The notes: generated from the sequence alone by a model not told the origin. DNA of 64,000 nt from Negativicoccus succinicivorans (GCF_014207605.1 NZ_JACHHI010000002.1:77005-141004), one strand, 5' to 3'; positions 34,803 to 42,853 are shown, counted from the stretch's first letter. Translations and numbers: made by a program.

Positions 34803-34824
34803 TAAAAAAAGGAGCTTACGCTCC
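34803..34824 (-). terminator. Leader terminator before the TRAP operon
   Basis: On the minus strand GGAGC, GTAA loop, GCTCC and seven T, about 40 bp before the binding-protein start codon. Termination inside a 5' leader implies attenuation. Confidence 0.7.
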
Positions 34825-34921
34825 GAGCTGCGTTCAACGGCTCACTGAGCACGCCGACGCCATTGCCGACTCGATACCCCAAGGTACGAAATGTTAAGTT
34901 TTCGTTGCCAACTTTTTAATT
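34803..34921 (-). promoter_or_regulatory. Structured 5' leader of the TRAP operon, candidate riboswitch of unknown class
   Basis: About 120 nt from the predicted +1 to the leader terminator. It includes complementary pieces such as GCTCA/TGAGC nested in CGGC/GCCG, and ACC/GGGT near ACCTTGGGGTAT. It does not match any riboswitch core known to me. The layout (promoter, compact structured RNA, terminator, gene) is that of a transcription-attenuating riboswitch. Confidence 0.5.
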
Positions 34922-34927
34922 GCCATC

Positions 34928-34956
34928 ATTGTATCATTATCAAACGCAGGTTGCAA
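34928..34956 (-). promoter_or_regulatory. TRAP operon promoter
   Basis: Minus strand: TTGCAA (34956-34951), 17 bp, TACAAT (34933-34928). Confidence 0.7.
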
Positions 34957-35064
34957 CCGTAATGCGCATGAATTATGTATACAGTAAAATTTATCGTCGT
35001 AAAAGCGTGCAGGAACCATTATAACAATAAATAAAAATACCATTGACCAAATACTTGTCATCTA

Positions 35065-35094
35065 TTGACAAAAGAAGCTGCTATCGTCTATACT
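35065..35094 (+). promoter_or_regulatory. tRNA-Thr promoter
   Basis: TTGACA (35065-35070), 18 bp, TATACT (35089-35094), 13 bp before the tRNA. Confidence 0.75.
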
Positions 35095-35106
35095 AATCAA
35101 GTCGAT

Positions 35107-35182
35107 GCCGGCATAGCTCAGTTGGTAGAGCGGCGCATTCGTAATGCGTAGGTCGTAGGTTCAAGTCCTATTGCCGGCTCCA
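35107..35182 (+). tRNA. tRNA-Thr(CGT), CCA encoded
   Basis: Full cloverleaf: acceptor GCCGGCA/TGCCGGC, D-arm GCTC..GAGC, anticodon stem GCGCA/TGCGT with loop TTCGTAA (anticodon CGT), T-loop TTCAAGT, discriminator T, encoded CCA. It is the parent-like unit of the degenerate array that follows. Confidence 0.96.
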
Positions 35183-35193
35183 TATAAAAAGAG

Positions 35194-35224
35194 CACTCCC
35201 CGAGATTTTACGGGGAGTTTTTAT
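35194..35224 (+). terminator. tRNA-Thr terminator (T0)
   Basis: CTCCCCG/CGGGGAG stem with a T run. Variants of the same hairpin end every unit of the downstream array. Confidence 0.85.
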
Positions 35225-35227
35225 TTT

Positions 35228-35279
35228 AGAGCGGCGCGACGCAATGCACACGTAGGATCAAGTCCTATTGCCGGCTCCA
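35228..35279 (+). repeat. tRNA-Thr 3'-part remnant R1
   Basis: 52 nt aligning with the tRNA from the 3' side of the D-arm (AGAGCGGCGC) to the CCA. The anticodon arm is replaced by GACGCAATGCACACG and is four nucleotides shorter. T-loop GGATCAAGTCC is mutated; TGCCGGCTCCA is intact. Confidence 0.85.
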
Positions 35280-35290
35280 TAGCAAACCAA

Positions 35291-35318
35291 ACTCTCCGAG
35301 ACTTTTTGGAGGGTTTTT
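35291..35318 (+). terminator. Array terminator T1
   Basis: CTCTCCGAG-type arm, loop, TTGGAGGG arm, T run. It is the weakest stem of the series. Confidence 0.6.
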
Positions 35319-35328
35319 ATTTCACTTT

Positions 35329-35380
35329 AGAGCGGCGCGACGCAATGCACACGTCGGTTCAAGTCCTATTGCCGGCTCCA
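35329..35380 (+). repeat. tRNA-Thr 3'-part remnant R2
   Basis: Same 52-nt layout, 101 bp after R1. The T-arm GGTTCAAGTCC is restored to the tRNA sequence, and TGCCGGCTCCA is intact. Confidence 0.85.
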
Positions 35381-35391
35381 CACAAAACATA

Positions 35392-35414
35392 ACTCTCCGT
35401 TTGGGGAGTTTTTT
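35392..35414 (+). terminator. Array terminator T2
   Basis: ACTCTCC/GGGGAGT hairpin with a run of six T. Confidence 0.7.
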
Positions 35415-35425
35415 ATTTCAAAACT

Positions 35426-35477
35426 AGAGCGACACAACGCAATGCACACGCAGGATCAAGTCGTATTGCCGGCTCCA
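35426..35477 (+). repeat. tRNA-Thr 3'-part remnant R3
   Basis: 97 bp after R2. It begins AGAGCGACACAACGC, the most diverged 5' part, and has GGATCAAGTCG in the T-arm region. TGCCGGCTCCA is intact. Confidence 0.85.
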
Positions 35478-35488
35478 TAGTAAAATGA

Positions 35489-35515
35489 ACTCTCCGCTTT
35501 AAGTGGGGAGTTTTT
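35489..35515 (+). terminator. Array terminator T3
   Basis: ACTCTCCGC/GTGGGGAGT hairpin with a T run. Confidence 0.7.
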
Positions 35516-35525
35516 ATTTTACTTT

Positions 35526-35577
35526 AGAACGGCGCCACGCAATGGACACGTAGGATCAAGTCGTATTGCCAGCTCCA
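35526..35577 (+). repeat. tRNA-Thr 3'-part remnant R4
   Basis: 100 bp after R3, starting AGAACGGCGCCACGC as in R5. The acceptor strand carries a change (TGCCAGCTCCA). Confidence 0.85.
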
Positions 35578-35588
35578 GATGAAATATA

Positions 35589-35616
35589 GCTCCCCGTTTT
35601 TTTGCGGGGAGTTTTT
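35589..35616 (+). terminator. Array terminator T4
   Basis: CTCCCCG/CGGGGAG hairpin with a T-rich loop and a T run. Confidence 0.8.
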
Positions 35617-35626
35617 ATTTTACTTT

Positions 35627-35678
35627 AGAACGGCGCCACGCAATGCACACGCAGGTTCAAGTCCTATTGCCGGCTCCA
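35627..35678 (+). repeat. tRNA-Thr 3'-part remnant R5
   Basis: 101 bp after R4. T-arm GGTTCAAGTCC and TGCCGGCTCCA are both intact, while the anticodon region carries the array-specific CGCAATGCACACG. Confidence 0.85.
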
Positions 35679-35689
35679 CACAAAAAATG

Positions 35690-35717
35690 ACTCCCCGTTT
35701 TTTGCGGGGAGTTTTTT
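35690..35717 (+). terminator. Array terminator T5
   Basis: ACTCCCCG/CGGGGAGT hairpin with six T, the last of the array. Confidence 0.8.
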
Positions 35718-35802
35718 ATTTTAGTACAGATGAAAATACAGATACAAAAATTTTCAGATAATATTCGATGATATTGAATAGTTTTTTTAAAAAATAATAT
35801 AG

Positions 35803-35831
35803 TTTACACTGATGAAGAAATATATTACAAT
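35803..35831 (+). promoter_or_regulatory. Promoter of the TonB-receptor gene
   Basis: TTTACA (35803-35808), 17 bp, TACAAT (35826-35831). The region downstream (GATATCAAATAG) is AT-rich, but no clear Fur box is visible. Confidence 0.65.
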
Positions 35832-35877
35832 GAGAACTGATATCAAATAGTTTTAAATTAATTAACGGAGGGAAATA

Positions 35878-37950
35878 ATGAATAAATTAGCACGCCGACA
35901 GGCTGCGCTTTTGGCAATGTGTTGTTTGGGATGCATGACTGCGGTGGCGGCAGATGCACCGGTATATGACATCGGTGATATCGTTGTCACGGCTACACGC
36001 ACGCAAAATACGACGAAAGAAGTACCGGCGGCGACGCAGGTGATTGATGGCGAGAATATCCGCCAAAGCGGCGCGACGAATATTCGCGAAGCGCTTTCGT
36101 ATTTTACCAATATCATGCAAACACGGATCGCTCATGGCGGCCATGATGTAATGATTCGCGGCATGGATACGAACAAATCGTTGATTTTAGTTGACGGTCG
36201 TAAACCTGCGAACGAGTCTTCGAGCGCCAGCTTGGGCACCGCGCGCGCCATGGAGCGAATCAATTTGCAACAGGTGGAACGAATTGAAATCCTCCGCGGA
36301 CCGTCGAGCGCGTTGTACGGATCGGACGCGATGGGCGGCGTGATCAATATCATTACGAAAAAATCGACTTCGCCAAGCGGCTCGATCAGCGGCGAATACG
36401 CATCCACGGGCCATACGCAGTGGGTTCATTACGATACCGGGCGGCAAGGGAAACTGGCCGCTACTGTAGGAGCGCGTCTCCGTCATACCGATCGGGACAC
36501 GATCGAAGGCGAACAATGGTCGGAATATTTCGGTAATGATCAGACGTACAATCTCGCTCTCGACTACTATTTTGCCGATGCGAATAAGCTGACGTTTACG
36601 GCGGATTATTACCATGAGAAATTATCCAGTGACGCGCAGAATCCCGAGTTGAGGCCTTTGCGGGTTATGACGGAAAGAGGTCCTTTAACCGGCATGGCGC
36701 AGATCGAGGGAGGAAGAGACAGCAAATCTGAACAGCAAACGTATGGTTTGCGTTGGCAACGTACTACGGCGGTTAATGATTGGGAAGTCAGCGCGTACAT
36801 GAGCCGTTTTGACTGGGAAGACGCAACCGACCCCAAAGTTATTAAAACGGTACCTGGGTCGAAGCCTCTGGAAAAACGAGCGTATGACGCTGTGGTACGC
36901 AAACAAAATGCATACGACTTCAACGACAATACGAATCGCGAGTGGACGTTGGAGGGCAAAAACTCCACGCAGCTTACCGACAATCAGCGACTTACCTACG
37001 GCGTAACGTATACCGACGCTAAAGTCAGAGGCACGAATTTGGGTATCGCCGGTGAAAAGCAACACAATGTTTCGCAAAACGGTATGGATAAAGTGGCGTC
37101 GGAACGTTCGTTGGCCACGTACGCGATGTATGTGCAGGATGAAATTCGCGCTGACAAATGGTTTATCGTGCCGGCGTTGCGTTACGATCACAATGAATAT
37201 TTCGGCGGTCATGTTTCGCCGAAGCTCGGCGTGACATATAACGCGCGTGACAATTTCCGCATCAAAGCGAACTACGGCAAAGGTTTCCGCGCGCCGTCGC
37301 TCATGCAGCTCTTCTATGATATGGATCGCAGAATGGGACCGAAGTGGGTGCATCTCCTGGGTAACCCGGATCTCAAGCCGGAAACATCGACCGGCTGGGA
37401 CTTGGGCGTCGAAGGTGAATGGGATCGCGGCTACGGCTCGCTGACCTACTTCGACAACAAGGTGGATGACCTGATTGATAGCTCGAAAGTGGGCAAGGAT
37501 AACAACGGACATGAGCTCTACCGATATAACAATGTGAAAAAAGCCCGTATTAAAGGCGTGGAAAATACGCTCGGCTATCGTTTCAGTGATACCCTTTCCG
37601 CGCAAGTGGTTTCCACCTGGCTGGATGCGAAAGATACGACGGCAAATAAGGATTTACCGCGTCGTTCCGAACTTTCACAAGCTTGGCAGCTGCGCTACGA
37701 TGACCATCAGGATACAGGTTGGTCCGCGGCGTTGTCGTTGCAATATGAACACAACTACTTAGTGGAGCCGGCCCCGAAACAGGCGGCGACAGAAAAGAAA
37801 AGTTATCAACTTTGGAATCTGACCGTTACCCGTCAATTCAATCCGGATCTGCGTTTGTGGGGCAAAGTCGAAAACATTGGCGACAAGTACGATAAAAATC
37901 TTGGCTTGTATGGTCGCGAGTGGGCACTCGGTTTGGAATACAAGTTTTAA
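35878..37950 (+). CDS. TonB-dependent outer-membrane receptor (haem/iron type)
   Basis: 690 aa with a signal peptide (about 1-25). A TonB-box-like DIVVTATRT comes just before the plug domain (about 40-155; VPAATQVIDGENIRQSGA, MIRGMDTNKSLILVDG, VERIEILRGPSSALYGSDAMGGVINIITK). A 22-strand-type barrel follows, ending LGLEYKF with a terminal Phe. The plug is of the colicin I/haem receptor class. The genes behind it (binding protein, HutW-like enzyme, flavodoxin) suggest haem is the ligand. Confidence 0.93.
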   Translation: MNKLARRQAALLAMCCLGCMTAVAADAPVYDIGDIVVTATRTQNTTKEVPAATQVIDGENIRQSGATNIREALSYFTNIMQTRIAHGGHDVMIRGMDTNKSLILVDGRKPANESSSASLGTARAMERINLQQVERIEILRGPSSALYGSDAMGGVINIITKKSTSPSGSISGEYASTGHTQWVHYDTGRQGKLAATVGARLRHTDRDTIEGEQWSEYFGNDQTYNLALDYYFADANKLTFTADYYHEKLSSDAQNPELRPLRVMTERGPLTGMAQIEGGRDSKSEQQTYGLRWQRTTAVNDWEVSAYMSRFDWEDATDPKVIKTVPGSKPLEKRAYDAVVRKQNAYDFNDNTNREWTLEGKNSTQLTDNQRLTYGVTYTDAKVRGTNLGIAGEKQHNVSQNGMDKVASERSLATYAMYVQDEIRADKWFIVPALRYDHNEYFGGHVSPKLGVTYNARDNFRIKANYGKGFRAPSLMQLFYDMDRRMGPKWVHLLGNPDLKPETSTGWDLGVEGEWDRGYGSLTYFDNKVDDLIDSSKVGKDNNGHELYRYNNVKKARIKGVENTLGYRFSDTLSAQVVSTWLDAKDTTANKDLPRRSELSQAWQLRYDDHQDTGWSAALSLQYEHNYLVEPAPKQAATEKKSYQLWNLTVTRQFNPDLRLWGKVENIGDKYDKNLGLYGREWALGLEYKF

Positions 37951-37956
37951 CTGTGC

Positions 37957-37990
37957 AAGAAAAGGAGGAGAATCTTCTCCTCTTTTCTTT
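37957..37990 (+). terminator. Strong hairpin after the receptor gene
   Basis: 14-bp perfect stem AGAAAAGGAGGAGA/TTCTCCTCTTTTCT with a 3-nt loop. The T run is short, so it may act as a partial terminator or mRNA stabiliser between receptor and downstream genes. Confidence 0.65.
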
Positions 37991-38056
37991 ACATAGGGCG
38001 GGACACGCTGCAAGGGAATTTTTAATATTCATACTTACCATGGAAAGGATGATTGC

Positions 38057-39022
38057 GTGCATAGACATTGGTGGCAAGGCTGGCTGCTGTTTGTTCTCGC
38101 GGCGGCGTTGCTCGTCGGTTGCGGGCAGGATACGGCAACGAAAAAAACGCAAGAGCATGTGTTTTTCCAAGGAACGGACGTGCGCGGACAAACGGTTACG
38201 TTGACTAAAAAGCCGGAGCGGATTGTATTGTTGTCGCCGTCAATGCTGGGAATTATGGAGGCGGTAGGCGGCGATTACGTCGCCTGGGCGGAAACCGGTA
38301 ATGATCGCGTTACGGAGAGGGCGAAAGATAAACCGAAAGTCGGCCATTTGGCGCATCCGAATGCGGAGGCAATTGTCGCGGCGAATCCGGATCTGGTGAT
38401 CGGATACGGCAAACTGCACGGTAAATTGGCGCAGGTGCTGGAGGCGAATCATATTCCGGTATATTTGCTGAATTTGACAAATTATGATGATGTGTGCGAG
38501 GCGATTCGTTTGTGCGGAGCGGTGAGCGGGAATAATGAACGAGCCGCCGCAGTGCAACAGGAACTGGCGCGGAGAATGCAGCAGGAAATCGCCAAGGCGC
38601 CGCGCGAACCCGTGCGGGTAGCGATTTTATTCGGTACATCGCAGGCGGTGACGCTGGACTATGAAACGAGTATCGCTTCCGACGTCGCGCGTCGGCTCGG
38701 CTTCACGGATGTGTTTGCCGGTCGCGGTCAAACGGAATCCGCGCGTTTGGCGCCGTTCAGTTTGGAGGCTTTGGCGGCGGCGGATCCCGACGTGATTTTA
38801 TTGCGGTCGATGGCCCGACGCGGAGAATCGGACGGCATTTTTGACAAGGCGCTTTTGGATCAACCCGCGTGGGCGACGTTGCGGGCGGTGCGAAACGGTC
38901 GCGTCTACCGGCTGCCGCAGGAACTTTTCACAAGCAATCCCGGTATTGAGTATCCGCAAGCAGTTCGGTACATGGCGGATATCGTCGGCGGTCATGCGAA
39001 TTCCGGTGAGGAGCGCCAATGA
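38057..39022 (+). CDS. Haem/iron-complex ABC-type substrate-binding lipoprotein (BtuF/FecB-like)
   Basis: 321 aa starting at GTG 38057 behind GGAAAGGA. It has a lipoprotein signal (LLVGC at about 18-22) and the cluster A-II binding fold: KKPERIVLLSPSMLGIMEAVGG, VGHLAHPNAEAIVAANPDLVIGYG and DPDVILL. No permease or ATPase gene is present beside it. It overlaps the radical SAM gene by 4 bp, so substrate capture and haem breakdown are expressed together. Confidence 0.88.
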   Translation: MHRHWWQGWLLFVLAAALLVGCGQDTATKKTQEHVFFQGTDVRGQTVTLTKKPERIVLLSPSMLGIMEAVGGDYVAWAETGNDRVTERAKDKPKVGHLAHPNAEAIVAANPDLVIGYGKLHGKLAQVLEANHIPVYLLNLTNYDDVCEAIRLCGAVSGNNERAAAVQQELARRMQQEIAKAPREPVRVAILFGTSQAVTLDYETSIASDVARRLGFTDVFAGRGQTESARLAPFSLEALAAADPDVILLRSMARRGESDGIFDKALLDQPAWATLRAVRNGRVYRLPQELFTSNPGIEYPQAVRYMADIVGGHANSGEERQ

Positions 39023-40449
39023 TGACGGTTACGCGAGAGCAATGGAGGGTCCGTTGGGAATCCTTGCGAAACGAACCGCTTTTTGTCGCGGCGGGAGCGC
39101 AGTGGCGACGTGCGCCCTGGGATATCGCATGGCGGGACATACCCGCATTGGCACAGCAGGTGCGGTTGGACCCGGATGCGTTGCAGGCGAGATTGAAAGA
39201 TTATTTGGATCGGCCTGCGTCCGCACGACCGATCGCGTTGTACCTGCATATTCCCTTTTGCACACTACAATGCACGTATTGCGCGTTTTCCAAGCAGCAT
39301 TATCAGGAGCGACAGGTGGAAGAATATGTGGCGCTGCTCTTGCAGGAAATCGCTTACATCGGACAAACGGAATTCGCGCGCACGGCGAACGTGGCGGCGA
39401 TTTTCTTTGGTGGCGGCACACCCGGCGTATTGCAGTCGGAACAGATCCAAGCGATCATGGGAGCGTTGCACAAGGCGTTTACCATAGCTCCGACGGCGGA
39501 AATCACTTTTGAATCAAGTTTAGATGATTTGAATATGGAAAAATATCACGCTGCGGTCACGAGCGGGATTAATCGCTTCAGTTTCGGTGTGCAGGCGTTT
39601 ACGACCGACGTGCGCCAACGTATCGGCCGTCGCGATACGCGGGAAAGCGCCAAGCGCCGCCTGAGCGAATACGTCGCGGCGGGGCGAGCGGATATTGTCA
39701 TTGATTTGATTTACGGGCTTCCGGGACAGACAGTCGCGAGCATTCGTGAAGATGTGCGCGATGCGATGGAGTGCGGGATTGCCGGCTTGGATCTGTACAA
39801 ATTGCAAATTTTGCCGAAATCGATTTTAGGGCAGCAATATAAAAGAAATAACTGGACGCAGGATCAAGATAAATTGCAGGAGTTGTTCCGCGCCGCCACG
39901 GAAGAGTTGGAAGCGGTCGCCGAGCCGATTTCCTGTTCACATTGGCGTACTCGCAAAAGTGAGCGCAGCCTGTACAATACATTGGTCTTTGCCGGCCACG
40001 ACATGGTGGCTTTTGGCATGGCATGCGGCGGTCGCTTGGGACGCGTCCGCTTTATGAAACCGATTGTGCCGCCCATGTATCGCGCGGCGGTTGCGCAAGG
40101 ATATCGGCCGATGGCAGGGAGTCTCGTTGGTACGGAAGACGCGGCGTTGCGGCGCCTGACATCGGCGGCGGATCGCGGTGTGATCATACCGCAACGTTTG
40201 GACGAAGAAACCGATTTACCCATGTCACTTTTTCTCACGCCGATTTTGCAATCTTGGGAAACTAACGGACTGGTCACGAGGCGCGGCGATGCCTACGTCT
40301 ACACGGCGGCCGGCCGATATGCGTACAAAGCGATGTCGCGCTTTTTGAAATGGGCGTTTCATTACTTGGCGTACGACGCGGCAGCTTTTGCATCGGACGA
40401 CAAAGACGCGAAAAATAATTTGGCTGCGGATAATCCGATGTCGTTTTAA
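39019..40449 (+). CDS. hutW: Anaerobic haem-degrading radical SAM enzyme (HutW/ChuW/HmuW family)
   Basis: 476 aa. The radical SAM cluster motif is LHIPFCTLQCTYCAF (CxxxCxxC), followed by FFGGGTPGVL and the HemN-like FGVQAF and GLPGQT segments. It differs from true HemN by its N-terminal extension and its C-terminal half (YLAYDAAAFASDDKD). Family members open the haem ring without oxygen, giving a linear tetrapyrrole and free iron. The neighbouring TonB receptor, binding protein and flavodoxin support this reading over coproporphyrinogen oxidase. Confidence 0.85.
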   Translation: MMTVTREQWRVRWESLRNEPLFVAAGAQWRRAPWDIAWRDIPALAQQVRLDPDALQARLKDYLDRPASARPIALYLHIPFCTLQCTYCAFSKQHYQERQVEEYVALLLQEIAYIGQTEFARTANVAAIFFGGGTPGVLQSEQIQAIMGALHKAFTIAPTAEITFESSLDDLNMEKYHAAVTSGINRFSFGVQAFTTDVRQRIGRRDTRESAKRRLSEYVAAGRADIVIDLIYGLPGQTVASIREDVRDAMECGIAGLDLYKLQILPKSILGQQYKRNNWTQDQDKLQELFRAATEELEAVAEPISCSHWRTRKSERSLYNTLVFAGHDMVAFGMACGGRLGRVRFMKPIVPPMYRAAVAQGYRPMAGSLVGTEDAALRRLTSAADRGVIIPQRLDEETDLPMSLFLTPILQSWETNGLVTRRGDAYVYTAAGRYAYKAMSRFLKWAFHYLAYDAAAFASDDKDAKNNLAADNPMSF

Positions 40450-40535
40450 GCATTGAGGAAACAGCCGCAAGCTCTGCGTCAGGCGATCATTGCGCCGGAT
40501 AACCGACTCGCGGCAGAAAGAGGAGGAGAAAGAGC

Positions 40536-41048
40536 ATGTCGAAATATCTGATTGTATATTCAAGCCGTACAGGCAACACTCGCCGCATGGCCGAAGCGTT
40601 TTATGAAGCGGCGCCGAAGGGCAGTCGTCTCGCGGAAATACGCGAAGGCGTCGATCCGGCGGAATTTGACGCGGTGTTCGTCGGCTTTTGGGTGGATAAA
40701 GGAATGCCCAATGCGCAGGCGCGGGATTATTTAGCATCGTTGCAAAATACGGAGGTCGTATTATTTGCCACGCTCGGCGCCGACCCGACATCCGAGCATG
40801 CGCAAACGTCGCTGCAAAAAGCGGCGGATCTGTTGGCGGATAACTGTCGCGTCTCGGGCGCGCTGGCGTTTCGCGGCGCGATCGATCCGAAACTGATTGA
40901 AGCGATGCGAAAACACGCCAAGCCGAATTCCTACCATACGCCGGAACAAATGCGCCGTTCCGTGGAAGAAAGCGCCGGTCATCCGAATGAAGCCGATTTC
41001 GCAAAAGCGCGCACGTACATGGAGAAATTTGCGGCGGCGCGCGGTTGA
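40536..41048 (+). CDS. Flavodoxin-family protein of the haem operon (HmuF-like)
   Basis: 170 aa with the FMN phosphate loop YSSRTGNTRRMAEAF at the N-terminus, a second loop (VGFWVDKGMPN) and a third (ATLGADPTSEHA). GGAGGAG precedes the ATG. Its place behind the radical SAM gene matches anaerobic haem operons, in which a flavodoxin-like protein supplies electrons or acts on the tetrapyrrole itself. Related flavodoxins also occur beside bilirubin reductases. A terminator follows. Confidence 0.85.
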   Translation: MSKYLIVYSSRTGNTRRMAEAFYEAAPKGSRLAEIREGVDPAEFDAVFVGFWVDKGMPNAQARDYLASLQNTEVVLFATLGADPTSEHAQTSLQKAADLLADNCRVSGALAFRGAIDPKLIEAMRKHAKPNSYHTPEQMRRSVEESAGHPNEADFAKARTYMEKFAAARG

Positions 41049-41067
41049 GCAGAGAAATATGAATCAT

Positions 41068-41103
41068 AAAAAGCCGCTCTCATTACGATGAGAGCGGCTT
41101 TTG
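41068..41103 (+). terminator. Terminator of the haem operon
   Basis: AAAAAGCCGCTCTCAT/ATGAGAGCGGCTTTT, a long perfect stem with a T run. Confidence 0.9.
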
Positions 41104-41200
41104 TATTTGTGTATATGTATTTGTGTATATACATATGTATAAAATAATATATTGATGTACAATAAAGAAAACTTTTTCTGACCACATATGAGGTGAAAAT

Positions 41201-41599
41201 ATGAAACAAAAACCGCATGATCCGGTGCAAAGTCCGGCCTACTACACAGACGGTCGTTATGAAACGGTCGAAGCCATTGAAGCGTGGGGACTGGATCACC
41301 ATGCCGGTGACGCGCTGGCGTATATCAGCCGTGCCGGCAAAAAATCACCCGACACGTATCGTCTTGACCTGCAAAAAGCGCTTTGGTACATTGACCGTAT
41401 TCTTGCCGAGCCTCGCTTGCGCAATATTGACCCGCAGGATTTTACCGAAGATAAACGGTTGACACCGATTTTGGCGACGGCAGTGGTTCACTTGCAGGCG
41501 GCGAGCGCGGCCGATCAGGCGGGTGAACGAGCGTGTGCCCGAGCGGAGTGGGAACTTGTGCGCCAGGCGTTGCAGTGTGCGCTGGCGGAGAAAGAATAG
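41201..41599 (+). CDS. DUF3310 protein, phage-type
   Basis: 132 aa. The N-terminal half matches the DUF3310 pattern (SPAYYTDGRYETVEAIEAW, HAGDALAYISRAGKK, LDLQKALWYIDRIL), a small domain common in phage genomes and in some bacterial chromosomes. GAGGTG precedes the ATG. It is a single gene between the haem operon and metQ with no other phage genes beside it, so it is either a domesticated phage gene or a relic. The function is unknown. Confidence 0.8.
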   Translation: MKQKPHDPVQSPAYYTDGRYETVEAIEAWGLDHHAGDALAYISRAGKKSPDTYRLDLQKALWYIDRILAEPRLRNIDPQDFTEDKRLTPILATAVVHLQAASAADQAGERACARAEWELVRQALQCALAEKE

Positions 41600-41714
41600 T
41601 CGTTACGCTTATGGCGTTTGCATGTGTCGAGAGATCGCATAAAAACATATGCGTATTGTTGAAACTTCCGGGATGCCGCGCGAATTTTGGCTCGTTGGGA
41701 AATATTCGGACAAT

Positions 41715-41742
41715 AAAAAAGACCTGCCGCGGCAGGTCTTTT
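41715..41742. terminator. Terminator of metQ
   Basis: AAAAAAGACCTGCC, 2-nt loop, GGCAGGTCTTTT. It lies just past the metQ stop on the minus strand and can also work for the plus-strand DUF3310 gene. Confidence 0.85.
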
Positions 41743-41749
41743 GGTGTGC

Positions 41750-42577
41750 TTAGAAAGCGGGGATGATGGCACCTTTAAATTTATCCGAGATAAATTTTTT
41801 GGTCGATTCGCTTTGCAGCGCTTTCATCAGTTTTTCGATTTCCGGACGTTTCTGATCGCCGTCACGAATGACAACGATGTTGGCGTACGGGGAATCTTTA
41901 GATTCGAGATAGAGCGCGTCGGAGGTCGGGTTCATGCCCGCGTCAATCGCGTAGTTCGTATTGATAACGGCAATGTCGACATCATTGATCGCGCGCGGCA
42001 ATTGCGCGGCTTCCAGTTCCGAAAATACCAAACCTTTCGGATTGGCGATGATGTCTGCTACTGTCGCCGTGATGCCCGCGTTTTTCTGCAGGTCGATCAA
42101 GCCGGCCGCTTTCAGCAGAAGCAACGCGCGTCCGCCGTTAGTCGGGTCGTTCGGAATCGCTACTTTCGCGCCGTCCGGCAAACCACTCAAATCTTTCAAC
42201 TTGCTCGAGTACACGCCCATCGGTTCAAGATGAACCGCACCTGCGGAAACTAATTTCAAATTGTGTTCCGAGTTGAAATTGTCCAAGTACGGCTGGTGCT
42301 GGTAGAAGTTCGCGTCGAGTTCTTTATCGTTCAGCGCGAGATTCGGCTGTACGTAATCGGTGAATTCAACGACTTCAAGTTTGATTCCCTCTTTCGCAAG
42401 CACGTCTTTGACATTGTTCAGAATTTCCGCATGCGGTACCGGGGTGGCGCCCACCTTAATCGTGACGGACGGTGCGGGAGCCGCCGCTTTTTCCGACTGT
42501 TTATCGCTGCCGCAACCGGCGATTACAAGCGCACATGCCATGACACCGACACCGGCTAAACTGTACCATTTTTTCAT
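41750..42577 (-). CDS. metQ: MetQ/NlpA-family methionine-binding lipoprotein
   Basis: 275 aa with a lipoprotein signal (LVIAGC at about 17-22) and the NlpA fold: TIKVGATPVPHAEILN, EFTDYVQPNLALNDKELDANFYQHQPYL and KVAIPNDPTNGGRALLLL. It delivers methionine to a MetN-MetI ABC importer. Neither metN nor metI is in the neighbourhood. AAGGAGG lies at ideal spacing before the ATG. No SAM riboswitch or T-box is visible in its short leader. Confidence 0.92.
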   Translation of the reverse strand: MKKWYSLAGVGVMACALVIAGCGSDKQSEKAAAPAPSVTIKVGATPVPHAEILNNVKDVLAKEGIKLEVVEFTDYVQPNLALNDKELDANFYQHQPYLDNFNSEHNLKLVSAGAVHLEPMGVYSSKLKDLSGLPDGAKVAIPNDPTNGGRALLLLKAAGLIDLQKNAGITATVADIIANPKGLVFSELEAAQLPRAINDVDIAVINTNYAIDAGMNPTSDALYLESKDSPYANIVVIRDGDQKRPEIEKLMKALQSESTKKFISDKFKGAIIPAF

Positions 42578-42611
42578 GTTATGACCTCCTTGAAATTTTT
42601 AAATTGTCATT

Positions 42612-42640
42612 AATATAGCAGATTGTCACAGCTTCGTCAA
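42612..42640 (-). promoter_or_regulatory. metQ promoter
   Basis: Minus strand: TTGACG (42640-42635), 17 bp, TATATT (42617-42612). The rest of the 42.64-42.85 kb gap is AT-rich and shows no gene. Confidence 0.7.
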
Positions 42641-42853
42641 ACAAATAGAATAATCAGGTAAAATGATTAGACAGGCAATTTTATATAAAAATAATAAAAT
42701 GCACCGCAATAACATCAAATTCAGGCTGCACAGCGTGGTTCGTGAAGTGTAAATATAAAAATATCATGAACGCAAGATGAGCAAAAAGGCGACGCGCCTT
42801 GCCGTTACTGCCGGCGGAATATCTGAACGACTGTTCTGTGGTACAGTGCGAAA

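Noticed and set aside
35820-35870. Fur box upstream of the TonB receptor
   Set aside because: Only a short TGATATCA palindrome is present; it does not reach a convincing match to the 19-bp Fur consensus.
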